IMG/VR virus record: IMGVR_UViG_3300025147_000003
Span: 1-64,000 of that record
Source of the DNA: a virus
Reading direction: 5' to 3' (one strand)
DNA length: 64,000 nt
The notes under the pieces are model-generated. The model did no database searches, had not been told where the DNA came from, and saw only the letters and a list, made by a program, of their open reading frames with translations. The position numbers were made by a program, and so were the translations under genes. Position 1 is the stretch's first letter. Each line of letters begins with the position of its first letter. This document shows positions 27,386 through 34,780 of the stretch, piece by piece.

Positions 27386-27658
27386 ATGCCAGTAATCTGT
27401 CAATGTTGTAGAAGAGATATGCAGAAAACAAAATCATGCGACGAATTTATCATTGGTAGTAATGAGCATAAAGATTATCATCCTATTCCATTCGGAAAAG
27501 AAACTTGGCATGAGGATTACAAGCCTATTTTTAGTAGCAAATGTCCTGATTGTGGAGTTAAGTTTGATGGATTTCATCATCCAGGTTGCGATTGGGAAGA
27601 ATGTCCCATATGCCATGAACAGATAATTTCCTGCTATTGCCATGAGGAGGGAGAATAA
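27386..27658 (+). CDS. Small zinc-binding protein
   Basis: A 90-residue protein with CCRR, CPDCG, CDWEECPIC and CYC motifs, enough for two zinc sites. GAGGGAAT upstream. No family recognised; one of a run of small zinc-ribbon genes in this early region. Confidence 0.6.
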   Translation: MPVICQCCRRDMQKTKSCDEFIIGSNEHKDYHPIPFGKETWHEDYKPIFSSKCPDCGVKFDGFHHPGCDWEECPICHEQIISCYCHEEGE

Positions 27659-27660
27659 GC

Positions 27661-27801
27661 ATGGATGAAGCAGGAGGAGAAGATAGATTACCGAAGTGTA
27701 TAAATTGTAGGTTCTTTTTAACAAATTCTTATGAAGATTCATGTAATTACTGTTGTAGTTTCAGTAAGTTTGAGCCAAGGATAGAGGGAGAAGGAGAATA
27801 A
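27661..27801 (+). CDS. Small zinc-finger-like protein, 46 residues
   Basis: Contains CINC and CNYCC, the pattern of a four-Cys zinc site. GAGGGAG before the ATG. The function is unknown. Confidence 0.55.
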   Translation: MDEAGGEDRLPKCINCRFFLTNSYEDSCNYCCSFSKFEPRIEGEGE

Positions 27802-27802
27802 C

Positions 27803-27964
27803 ATGTTTAAATGCCTAAATTGCGGAAATGAATTTAATGAAAATGAATCCAATATTATCAGGTATGGAACTGGGGCTATATCATCGTCAGTAGAACTGTT
27901 TTCTTGCCCCAAATGTGAATCAACAAGCTTAAAAGACGAAGATGGAAAAATACAATCTAAATAG
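27803..27964 (+). CDS. Zinc-ribbon protein, 53 residues
   Basis: CLNCG near the start and CPKCES near the end form a classical zinc ribbon (CxxC-N30-CxxC). AAGGAG lies upstream, overlapping the preceding stop region. Confidence 0.6.
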   Translation: MFKCLNCGNEFNENESNIIRYGTGAISSSVELFSCPKCESTSLKDEDGKIQSK

Positions 27965-27996
27965 TTAACCAAGGATATACAAGGAGGGAGAATTGA

Positions 27997-28191
27997 ATGG
28001 CTGACTTAACTGACGACAAAGAAGTAATGGCAAAGGTTTATTTAGAATATCCAAGAAAGGACAAGTATGAGTTTGAGTACTATGACGGTAAACACGGATG
28101 TGAGAGAAGGGTAATATATTGTGAAGGAGATAAGGACATTGTTAGATGCGAATTGTGCGGAGCAGAACGAGAAACTAAGTGTAATTTTTGA
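27997..28191 (+). CDS. Hypothetical protein, 64 residues
   Basis: A charged small protein ending in CELCG and CNF, perhaps half of a zinc site. Strong AAGGAGGGAG leader shared in sequence with its neighbours. Confidence 0.55.
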   Translation: MADLTDDKEVMAKVYLEYPRKDKYEFEYYDGKHGCERRVIYCEGDKDIVRCELCGAERETKCNF

Positions 28192-28222
28192 GAGAGCCAA
28201 GGATATATAAGAGGGTGAATAA

Positions 28223-28435
28223 GTGATTAAGAGCAAACACTACACTAGGAAATTTTCACAGCCTACCCATCGTCATAACTTTATTTCTCTTTATAATAGC
28301 AACGCTCATGGATCATTCTATATAAATCGCTTTATGGCTAGCTCACTCAAAGGAGCGTGGAAAAGGGGACTATTGCATTTTGGTGTTCAGCATAAATTCA
28401 AACTATCTTTAAGGATATATAAGGAGGGAGAATAA
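28223..28435 (+). CDS. Hypothetical basic protein, 70 residues
   Basis: A His/Lys/Ser/Phe-rich small protein, GTG start after GAGGGTGAATAA, the same leader used by several genes here. No family is recognised. Confidence 0.45.
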   Translation: MIKSKHYTRKFSQPTHRHNFISLYNSNAHGSFYINRFMASSLKGAWKRGLLHFGVQHKFKLSLRIYKEGE

Positions 28436-28438
28436 GTA

Positions 28439-28588
28439 ATGGAAGAAAGTGAATTTTGCTGTGAGAATTGTTGGCAATTCGAAGAACCTGAATATAGTCA
28501 AAGGGCAGGGAAATGTATACTGCATGAGTCATTTAACCCATTTAAAGACTCTCATATTTGTGATGATTTTGAAAACAAGAATGACTAA
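28439..28588 (+). CDS. Small cysteine-containing protein, 49 residues
   Basis: Acidic protein with FCCENC, then C and C further on; possibly one zinc site. It has AAGGAGGGAGAATAAG before the ATG. Confidence 0.5.
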   Translation: MEESEFCCENCWQFEEPEYSQRAGKCILHESFNPFKDSHICDDFENKND

Positions 28589-28606
28589 TATAAGGAGGGT
28601 GAATAA

Positions 28607-29023
28607 GTGAAACAAAGGATAACCGCAGAGCAACTAAATAAATTATCTCCTGAACAGCAAGAAAAGCTTAGAGAGTGGTGGAAGCCTGAGAAAGGTGACT
28701 ACTTCCGGTGGAATAATTCAGTAGCAAACTATTCTGGATTAGTTAAAGAGTATCGCAATAATAAAGTTGTGGATTATGAGGACCCGACGATTGACGATTA
28801 CATTGAGTATGATGAATGGGATAAAGGACAATGCTTGCCCCTTTTGAATATCGGCCAGTGCATCCAAATTATCAAAGAGCAGAAGCGGTCGTTTATTATT
28901 GACATTTTTGTTAATTCAGCTAGTCTGTATGATAGCCACAGAGACCAGGAAGACGATTTGAGTTTTTCTGAGGACGCGGAACTTATTGTAGCTCTTTGGG
29001 ATGCGGTAAAATCAATATTATAA
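28607..29023 (+). CDS. Phage hypothetical protein, 138 residues
   Basis: Acidic protein beginning with ITAEQLNKLSPEQQEKLREWW and a C-terminal helix (AELIVALWDAVKS). Such proteins are frequent in Bacillota phages without known function. GTG start after AAGGAGGGTGA. A strong terminator follows. Confidence 0.6.
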   Translation: MKQRITAEQLNKLSPEQQEKLREWWKPEKGDYFRWNNSVANYSGLVKEYRNNKVVDYEDPTIDDYIEYDEWDKGQCLPLLNIGQCIQIIKEQKRSFIIDIFVNSASLYDSHRDQEDDLSFSEDAELIVALWDAVKSIL

Positions 29024-29060
29024 TTTCAAAACAAAACCCCTGCTCATTAACGAGTAAGAA

Positions 29061-29092
29061 AAAGACTCCGGCATTGCTGCTGGGGTCTTTTT
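29061..29092 (+). terminator. Rho-independent terminator
   Basis: Nine-bp stem AAAGACTCC/GGGGTCTTT followed by TT, closing the RHH-RepA operon. Confidence 0.7.
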
Positions 29093-29187
29093 GCATTCTT
29101 AATTGCTTTGCGACAAATATGAGAATATTGTCACAAAGTTGTCTAAATATTCAGGACCTTTGTCCTATCCCTTCGACAGATTTCCCC

Positions 29188-29233
29188 TTGAAATGCTAGA
29201 ACAAATGTTCTAAAATAAAACAAATGAACGTTC
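29188..29233 (+). promoter_or_regulatory. LexA-controlled promoter (two SOS-like boxes)
   Basis: TTGAAA, 17 bases, TAAAAT. The spacer contains GAACAAATGTTC (29199-29210), a perfect Bacillus-type LexA box GAAC-N4-GTTC. A second palindrome, GAACGTTC, lies at 29226-29233. DNA damage should derepress the two genes that follow. Confidence 0.8.
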
Positions 29234-29263
29234 GAGTATGGGGAAAAGGAGGGTAGTCGTGTA

Positions 29264-29419
29264 ATGAAATATAAGGAAGCCCGCACACCCCAACAAGAGT
29301 TACGGACTTCCTTCACAAAAAAACTTCCAGAGAAAGGAATATTTTGCTATTGTAATTGTATATGGTATTGTCCTTCTTTGGCAAGTGGAAAATTTAAGGA
29401 GGAAGAAAAGAATGTTTAA
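29264..29419 (+). CDS. Small SOS-controlled protein, 51 residues
   Basis: First gene after the LexA boxes, with AAAAGGAGGG before it. It has a basic N-terminal half (KEARTPQQELRTS), then CYCNC, and an acidic end. Not recognised. Its regulation and place beside attP and the repressor suggest a role in induction, such as antirepressor, or in excision. Confidence 0.5.
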   Translation: MKYKEARTPQQELRTSFTKKLPEKGIFCYCNCIWYCPSLASGKFKEEEKNV

Positions 29420-29645
29420 GATTAGTTTAAGAGTTGCTAGGAAATTGAGTGGGTATACGGTTGAAGAAGTTGCTGTGATTTGTGGGATAACCGCAGATAA
29501 GTTTAATGAATTTGAAAATGATTGCAAAGACATGCCGATAAGTATAGGACTCAAAGTTAGCAATCTATATAGACTACCGCCAAGTGTTATTTTCATAGGA
29601 CCTGAAACAGAGTATATAAGTGAGCATAGAAAAATAGCCATTTAA
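29412..29645 (+). CDS. HTH regulator (Cro/CI-like) under SOS control
   Basis: A 77-residue protein with an XRE-type HTH: RVARKLSGYTVEEVAVICGIT, then KFNEFEND. AAGGAGG lies inside the preceding ORF, so the two are coupled. The end (PPSVIFIGPE) resembles small phage regulators of the same size. It may switch the lysogeny circuit after damage. Confidence 0.7.
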   Translation: MFKISLRVARKLSGYTVEEVAVICGITADKFNEFENDCKDMPISIGLKVSNLYRLPPSVIFIGPETEYISEHRKIAI

Positions 29646-29650
29646 TTAAA

Positions 29651-29686
29651 CAAAAGCCGGGGTGATTTTAATATCCCCGGCTTTTG
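29651..29686. terminator. Strong bidirectional terminator
   Basis: Perfect 12-bp stem CAAAAGCCGGGG with its complement, so U-runs exist on both strands. Confidence 0.85.
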
Positions 29687-29707
29687 TAATCTGAATCGGT
29701 GTTACAA

Positions 29708-29950
29708 ATGTGTGTAAAAATGTGTGTAATTCTATTTTTGAATGGTGCGGCCGGAGGGATTTGAACCCTCACAGCCTTTCAGCCACTAGAACCTGAATCT
29801 AGAGAAGTGTCACTTGCGACATGCTGATATTACTGGGTTTGCGGAATCCCTCTATAATCAGGGTTTCAACTTCTGAATGAAAAGTTATGTGTCTTTAATG
29901 ATACGTTTCAACATACTGTAGGGTAGTTGGTGTGTAAAATGTGTGTAAAA
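29708..29950. other. attP region: core with tRNA-Leu 3' part plus arm-type repeats
   Basis: The core (29743-29802) equals the 3' part of a tRNA-Leu gene. On one side ATGTGTGTAA occurs twice (29708-29731). On the other, near-copies occur at 29929-29939 and 29939-29950. Direct repeats flanking a core next to an integrase gene are the layout of arm-type integrase sites. Phage genes on both sides show that the site is not split by integration here. Confidence 0.75.
29743..29802 (-). tRNA. Partial tRNA-Leu(CAG), 3' part only, attachment core
   Basis: On the minus strand the segment gives anticodon stem CTAGA/TCTAG with loop TTCAGGT (anticodon CAG), a variable arm, T arm GAGGG-TTCAAAT-CCCTC, acceptor 3' strand CGGCCGC, then A and an encoded CCA. 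The 5' acceptor strand and D arm are missing. It would restore the end of the host gene on integration. It is not a working tRNA gene itself. Confidence 0.85.
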
Positions 29951-29954
29951 TCAC

Positions 29955-31094
29955 TTAATTGACCTTCGTTTTTTTACTAAAGATACCTTCAATTATATTA
30001 GACGCCTGTTTGTCCATATCAGGTAGAACGTGTTGGTATATTTCCCTAGTGGTCTGCACTTGGCTATGCCCTAACCTCCCGGATGCTACCTTGTCAGTGA
30101 CTCCATATTTTAGCATGATGATTGCATTGAAGTGGCGAAGATCATGAAAGCGTATGTGCGGGATGTTGTGTGTAATTAATAGTTTACTGAAATGTTTACT
30201 ATAAGCATCAGGTAGAAACTCTTCGAAAATTGTTTCTGGAACAACTTTAAGTGATGCCAAGTAAGTGCTAATGGTATCCGTGACGAACTCTGGAACGGAA
30301 ATAGTTCTCATACTTGTATCGTTTTTAGGTTTTTTGATCATCCATTTTTTCTTAAACCTTACCTTAGTTTGCATGATTGAAATTTTATAGTTCTTAAAAT
30401 CGACATCGATGAATCGTAACCCAAATATCTCCCCACGTCTCAAGCCACATATCCCTGAGAGCAATATCATTATTTCGTCAAATGTTCCCTTCGTTTTATC
30501 AAGCAAGGTATAAAAGTTTTCTTCGCTACAAATAGCCGGTTTGTATTTCTTCTTCTTAGGCCTATTTACTCCTTGACATGGATTGTATTTTATCTTCCGA
30601 TTCCTCATTGCATCATCGAACGCCCGATTGAGAAAAGAGTGTAATTTTCCTATGGTGTTTTTTGACAGTCCTTTTTTAATCTTGCCATTTTCAAGCTCAA
30701 TGTCTTTCATTTTTTCGTTATAGAACTCTTGGATTTGCATAGGCTTTATCTCTTTAATCTTCAATTTTCCAAGAAGTGGGTTTATGTGCACCTCTACATA
30801 CATTTCGTAAAGTTCTCCAGTAGTTTCCTCTAAGTTTTCAGCAGCATAAATCTTCAGCCATTCCTTTAGATATTGTTCCATCGTAGCTTTAGACTCATTT
30901 AGGTAAAGGTTATTTTCAATCTCATAGACAAGTTCATTAACTTTACGCTGAACCTCTTTTTTCTGTGCCGCGCTTCCCTTTTTAGTATCGCCACTATAAA
31001 GCGGTTGTTGCTTGCGGGCGCCATCTGCTCCCCTTGGAAGTTCCACCACGCCACGCCAACGACCAGTTTTGTCCTTAAAAACGCTTCCTTTCAT
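29955..31094 (-). CDS. int: Tyrosine integrase
   Basis: A 379-residue phage integrase. The N-terminal AP2-like arm-binding domain (MKGSVFKDKTGRWRGVV) is followed by a SAM-like core-binding domain (66-160) and the catalytic domain: Arg in GLRRGE, Lys near TKVRFKKK, HDLRH, GHS, and Tyr in REIYQHV. It sits beside the tRNA-Leu core and overlaps the repressor gene by four bases, so both are made from one transcript in the lysogen. It should integrate the phage into a tRNA-Leu(CAG) gene. Confidence 0.9.
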   Translation of the reverse strand: MKGSVFKDKTGRWRGVVELPRGADGARKQQPLYSGDTKKGSAAQKKEVQRKVNELVYEIENNLYLNESKATMEQYLKEWLKIYAAENLEETTGELYEMYVEVHINPLLGKLKIKEIKPMQIQEFYNEKMKDIELENGKIKKGLSKNTIGKLHSFLNRAFDDAMRNRKIKYNPCQGVNRPKKKKYKPAICSEENFYTLLDKTKGTFDEIMILLSGICGLRRGEIFGLRFIDVDFKNYKISIMQTKVRFKKKWMIKKPKNDTSMRTISVPEFVTDTISTYLASLKVVPETIFEEFLPDAYSKHFSKLLITHNIPHIRFHDLRHFNAIIMLKYGVTDKVASGRLGHSQVQTTREIYQHVLPDMDKQASNIIEGIFSKKTKVN

Positions 31095-31426
31095 TTTTTC
31101 TCCTTACTGGAAGTGAGATATAAGTATTCCATATATTTTATAGCCTCTAACTTGTCCTTCTCCTGCAATTTAGAAAACAAATTCGTCAATTCATTTTTAG
31201 TCATAACTGGTTGTTTTTCATCGGAATAGCCAACTAGCCAGTCAAATGAAACATGGAAATAATCAGCTAGTTTTTTAGCAACCATCATCCCAGGCTCATT
31301 TTTGCCTAACTCATATTTTGACAGCGTTGACTTCGTAATGCCCACGGCTTTGGAAACTTCTTCCTGAGATACACCCTTTTCGTCCCTCAAGTCACGTAAT
31401 CTTTTTATAAATAATTTCTCTTCCAT
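31091..31426 (-). CDS. CI-like XRE-family repressor
   Basis: A 111-residue repressor: HTH_3 domain at 8-65 (LRDEKGVSQEEVSKAVGITKSTLSKYE, read with gaps) with the following SFDWLVGYSD segment, then a short helical dimerisation tail. No LexA-like protease domain is visible, so induction must work another way, perhaps through the SOS-controlled genes beyond attP. Divergent from the Cro-like gene. Confidence 0.85.
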   Translation of the reverse strand: MEEKLFIKRLRDLRDEKGVSQEEVSKAVGITKSTLSKYELGKNEPGMMVAKKLADYFHVSFDWLVGYSDEKQPVMTKNELTNLFSKLQEKDKLEAIKYMEYLYLTSSKEKK

Positions 31427-31461
31427 TAGATAACCTCCATATAACTTATCGTGTTTCCTTT

Positions 31462-31559
31462 ATTATACATAAAATGTGTCAGATGTAAAACGTTTTCTAT
31501 GATTTTGTATCATAAAGTTTATAAAACCTGTTGACAAATACCTGTATTTATTCTATAGT
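31462..31559. promoter_or_regulatory. Divergent lysogeny-switch promoters
   Basis: Plus strand: TTGACA, 17 bases, TATAGT (31531-31559). Minus strand: TTTACA, 16 bases, TATAAT (31462-31489). GTATCATAAAG and related half-sites between them are candidate operators. Confidence 0.8.
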
Positions 31560-31597
31560 TAAGGTGTCGTAAGCGATACACAACGGCAGGAATAGGG

Positions 31598-31819
31598 GTG
31601 ACAGAATTGACTACAGCAGTGAAAAAAGTAACGTATCCAAGGCTCAAGGGATTGCGGGCAGAACACGGGCTATCTATGGCTAGAATGGCAAAGATAATCG
31701 GCATTTCAGAGGGTTCGTACTTAGCTAGGGAAAAAAAGCAAAGGGAATTTCAAATTTCTGAAATGAAAGTTATTGCAGATTATTTCAAGGAAACAATGGA
31801 AGAGATTTTTTTTAGCTAA
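31598..31819 (+). CDS. Cro-like XRE regulator
   Basis: A 73-residue HTH protein (LKGLRAEHGLSMARMAKIIG, then EGSYLAREK) without a second domain. GTG start, or TTG at 31607. It is the first gene of the early rightward transcript from the TTGACA promoter, opposite the repressor, as expected for Cro or an early activator. Confidence 0.75.
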   Translation: MTELTTAVKKVTYPRLKGLRAEHGLSMARMAKIIGISEGSYLAREKKQREFQISEMKVIADYFKETMEEIFFS

Positions 31820-31857
31820 GAAGTAGCGGAAATGACACAAAATGATAAGGAGGACTT

Positions 31858-32817
31858 ATGAACAATTTAATTAACAAGGACGAGCTAAAAATGCTCATCA
31901 GGCACGAGATCAAATTATGCGCTCATGATAGTTCGCGGGATATCGAGGAAAATCTCAGAAGAATAGTAAACGCTTGCCCCGACAAGGGATTAATCGACAG
32001 TATCATGGCGGAAATTTCTAGGGATCAAGAAGAGGAAATCGGCGAAACTGTATCTTCGCAAAAGAAAAGGAGAGAAGAAAGTCTTAGAGAACTTTTCTCA
32101 AAAATTCCAGGTTCTTGTCTAGACAGCATCTGTGCTACAGCGGAAGTATTTAATTCTAATATGTTGGGTGGCGTTTATTTCATTAAAAACGAATACAACA
32201 ACATGATCAAAATTGGACGTACAAACAACATCAAAGAACGCTTTGCTGAACTCAAGGGTAGTTTTCTCCATGTGGGGATGGAACCTAAGCTTCAACTTAT
32301 TAGCATTGTCTTGACTTTCCCAAAATACATGGGACAAATGGAAAGTTATTTTCACCAAAGGTTTAAGGGGAAGAGACGCATTGGCGAGTGGTTCGACATA
32401 ACCAAAGAGGATATTTTCAATGAGATATTACCATGCACGGATCAATTCGAGTTTATTAATGATGTATTGATTGATTACACGGAGTATGAATATCAGTATT
32501 TCAAAAAAGTAACTAAAGATTACACAATGAATGACTTCGAAATCAAAGAAATGTTAGGCATTAAGGAGAACCACTCTCCCCTTGATTTCTTAGGGAGAAA
32601 GTATAACAAGCTCTCGGAAACGCTTAAAAGCATAGAAAAAAATCAAGTAGGGTTCTATAATCTTTATTTTTCCCCGGAGGATGAAGGTTGCCGTAAGGCT
32701 GGAATAAAACATACGGAATCGGATGCAGCTTTCGATTTTAAAGGACTCAAAAGACACAAATTCAGTAATACGGACTGGGCAAGCGTAATTAATTCGATTA
32801 ACCCTGTTTGTCACTAA
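31858..32817 (+). CDS. GIY-YIG-like (T5orf172/Mug113-type) protein
   Basis: A 319-residue protein. After a helical N-terminal 90 residues there is a GIY-YIG superfamily domain (about 100-185): GGVYFIKN, MIKIGRTNNIKERF, a Glu/His helix (MESYFHQRF) and RIGEWFDI. Such domains occur in phage nucleases and homing enzymes. The C-terminal 110 residues are not recognised. ATG after AAGGAGG. Confidence 0.65.
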   Translation: MNNLINKDELKMLIRHEIKLCAHDSSRDIEENLRRIVNACPDKGLIDSIMAEISRDQEEEIGETVSSQKKRREESLRELFSKIPGSCLDSICATAEVFNSNMLGGVYFIKNEYNNMIKIGRTNNIKERFAELKGSFLHVGMEPKLQLISIVLTFPKYMGQMESYFHQRFKGKRRIGEWFDITKEDIFNEILPCTDQFEFINDVLIDYTEYEYQYFKKVTKDYTMNDFEIKEMLGIKENHSPLDFLGRKYNKLSETLKSIEKNQVGFYNLYFSPEDEGCRKAGIKHTESDAAFDFKGLKRHKFSNTDWASVINSINPVCH

Positions 32818-32845
32818 ACGCACTTGTGAAAAGGGAGGAATTGAT

Positions 32846-33010
32846 ATGCTCGGAGGATTAATCGCAATCGGGGCAGCCGCAGTAATCGCGTTCAACCATG
32901 ATCGCATTGTCGCAAAGGCACGTAAAAGCAACTTGTTCGCTTGGGGGATTACATTATCTGGGGTAGCGGTGATTGTTTTGGCAGCATGGTTATTTTTACA
33001 AGGAGGATAA
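32846..33010 (+). CDS. Small membrane protein, 54 residues
   Basis: Two hydrophobic helices (about 4-16 and 34-51) joined by a basic loop with DRIVAKARKS. AAGGGAGG before the ATG. Function unknown. Confidence 0.55.
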   Translation: MLGGLIAIGAAAVIAFNHDRIVAKARKSNLFAWGITLSGVAVIVLAAWLFLQGG

Positions 33011-33015
33011 GTGAA

Positions 33016-33192
33016 ATGAGCGTGCCAAGGTGCAAGGAATGCGAAGCCTATAGAACAGAACCAATAAGGGATTATTCAAGTGCCATGGAGCGTTGGTGTC
33101 ACGTTACTTGGTTATTGCCTAAATACATAACAGGTAATGAAGCAAGAACAAGCCCTAAATGGTGTCCAAAGCGTTTAAAAGAAAGTGAGTGA
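33016..33192 (+). CDS. Small zinc-binding-like protein, 58 residues
   Basis: Has CKEC, then a single C, then C near the end, with several Trp. Starts at ATG 33016, six bases after the preceding stop, with AGGAGG inside that gene's end. Confidence 0.5.
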   Translation: MSVPRCKECEAYRTEPIRDYSSAMERWCHVTWLLPKYITGNEARTSPKWCPKRLKESE

Positions 33193-33198
33193 ATAAAA

Positions 33199-33444
33199 TT
33201 GCCAAATCCATCAAACGAAATCAGCCAAGCCGCCAAGAAAGCTGGCCTAACCTATTGGGGGTACATGGAGAAAAAGCGTCCTAGCATCGTTCAAAAGTTT
33301 GCATGGGGAGTTAAAAAGGTAACACGCAAGCAAAAGCGTGAGGAAAATGATGAACTCATGTCAGCAATGGCAACTTATAATCATCCAGTAATGAGGGTTA
33401 TGGGGCAATTGAGGACAATACTCAAGGGAAATTCACAATATTAA
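33199..33444 (+). CDS. Hypothetical protein, 81 residues
   Basis: Basic helical protein; TTG start with weak upstream site. Not recognised. Conserved spacing with neighbours supports expression in the early operon. Confidence 0.45.
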   Translation: MPNPSNEISQAAKKAGLTYWGYMEKKRPSIVQKFAWGVKKVTRKQKREENDELMSAMATYNHPVMRVMGQLRTILKGNSQY

Positions 33445-33504
33445 AACGTGCGCTTGCTAAAAAGTTAGCAAAGTAGCAAAAAAAAGAAAGCGAGTGAATT
33501 AAAA

Positions 33505-33798
33505 GTGAGAACAACAACTTTTATCTGTGATGTATGTAAAAAAAGCGTGGGGGAGTTTGATCTATTTAAGGCTACTACTAATTTGGAATTCCCTAAACAA
33601 GAAGTAAATTACAGGACAAATCATCTTGCCTCATGCCAAAAAGATGTTTGCAGAGGATGCCTAGAAAAGAAAGGTTTGGTGACTGAGGGATACGGAGAAA
33701 AGGGAAAAGATTCAGAAGGCGCAGTGAAAAATCAAAAGACATTTGAGTCCAAGTTCATAGACTTTCTCGAAGATATCGGAGTTGCGTTTGTGGAGTAG
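33505..33798 (+). CDS. Zinc-binding protein, 97 residues
   Basis: CDVCKK near the start, CQKDVCRGC in the middle, then a charged C-terminal helix. Probably one treble-clef or zinc ribbon. GTG start with AAGCGAG upstream. Confidence 0.55.
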   Translation: MRTTTFICDVCKKSVGEFDLFKATTNLEFPKQEVNYRTNHLASCQKDVCRGCLEKKGLVTEGYGEKGKDSEGAVKNQKTFESKFIDFLEDIGVAFVE

Positions 33799-33812
33799 AA
33801 AGGAGAATCACA

Positions 33813-33956
33813 ATGCGTAAAGACCAGGCGCGCCGTTTAAAGTACCAAGAAGCTCAACGCATCCAAAGTAAAGCAATCAAAAATCCAGCTAACGAGTATG
33901 GCTTCAAGTTGTCAGAAGGTCAGCTAAAGAGTTTCGCATCCAAGCTTGTTAAGTAG
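33813..33956 (+). CDS. Small basic protein, 47 residues
   Basis: Helical, Lys/Arg/Gln-rich, with AAAGGAG nine bases upstream of ATG. Possible DNA-binding peptide; no family known. Confidence 0.5.
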   Translation: MRKDQARRLKYQEAQRIQSKAIKNPANEYGFKLSEGQLKSFASKLVK

Positions 33957-33971
33957 AAGGAGGTTAAGTCA

Positions 33972-34091
33972 ATGAGCATCAGCGGTGAAGAAATGAAAAC
34001 TATCACATGCGAAGATATCAAAGCAGAGGATTGCATTGGAACATGTTGTTCTAATTGCCCAGCGAATGGAGAAGGAGGTCAAGCCCAATGA
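33972..34091 (+). CDS. Small Cys-rich protein, 39 residues
   Basis: Contains TCED, CIGTCCSNC. AGGAGG upstream. Its stop overlaps the next start by four bases. Confidence 0.45.
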   Translation: MSISGEEMKTITCEDIKAEDCIGTCCSNCPANGEGGQAQ

Positions 34092-34345
34092 AAAAAGCAA
34101 TCCGCGAATGGGCGTTCAACTTATTTACTAAAAGAATCACTGTCAAAGTGGCTAATTTACCTGATGAAGCCAAGATCGAGTATTTGGTCAATAAGTTGAT
34201 GAACGAAATGGTTATGCAGGGACATGACATTGGGGGTGGTGCCTGTACGGAATATTTCAACATTTACGGTCACACGAATGGAAATGTCAGAATCAGTGGT
34301 CTGGAATTTAAGGACATTGACCTCAAGCGACTACCGAAACTCTAA
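34088..34345 (+). CDS. Hypothetical protein, 85 residues
   Basis: Starts at ATG 34088 (overlap ATGA) with GAAGGAGG inside the upstream gene. Mixed alpha/beta with a basic N-terminus. Not recognised. Confidence 0.55.
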   Translation: MKKAIREWAFNLFTKRITVKVANLPDEAKIEYLVNKLMNEMVMQGHDIGGGACTEYFNIYGHTNGNVRISGLEFKDIDLKRLPKL

Positions 34346-34376
34346 GGAGGAATGACATATCAGTCACACTCAAAAT

Positions 34377-34547
34377 GTGTTCTTGGCTCATGGTTTAGCC
34401 TTCTGTATTGTTGCTCAAGTGGCTATGGAGATTTATGTCTGGCGACAAAGAAAGAGCTCGTCAATGCTGCAAACATTAACGAGCTGGGTGCGAAGAAAAT
34501 TGTTCAAGGTAATTATAGCACGAAAAGGAGTGAGATATACCAAATGA
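34377..34547 (+). CDS. Small membrane-associated protein, 56 residues
   Basis: A GTG-started frame with a hydrophobic helix (FLAHGLAFCIVAQVAMEIYV), then a basic tail. Its stop overlaps the next ATG as ATGA. The AAGGAGG site is 25 bases away, so the start is uncertain. A longer ORF in another frame covers this stretch but has poor composition. Confidence 0.4.
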   Translation: MFLAHGLAFCIVAQVAMEIYVWRQRKSSSMLQTLTSWVRRKLFKVIIARKGVRYTK

Positions 34548-34780
34548 CAATTGAGCAGGAGAGGAAGAGTCAATGTTTTAAAGAAAATTGTCAATATTTC
34601 CTAGTTAGTTGTATTCGATTTCACGGCTACGGATGCTCCAAACTCGGCGGCACAAAGATACCAACTCTAATGAGTTTATCTCGCAACACGAGTATTCAAG
34701 GGCAAGGACATTCGATGAAGCCTAAGTTTTTGGATGGCGGGAATGTGGATGATGATCGGGAGGAATGTGAAGGGTGTTAA
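34544..34780 (+). CDS. Hypothetical Cys-containing protein, 78 residues
   Basis: Starts at ATG 34544 after AAAGGAG. Four Cys (CFKENC, C, C) in the first half suggest a metal site. The frame stays open further upstream, but the site and the ATGA overlap favour this start. Confidence 0.5.
   Translation: MTIEQERKSQCFKENCQYFLVSCIRFHGYGCSKLGGTKIPTLMSLSRNTSIQGQGHSMKPKFLDGGNVDDDREECEGC

Noticed and set aside
29743-29860. Complete tRNA-Leu gene
   Set aside because: The 5' acceptor strand and D arm are absent; only the 3' part is present.
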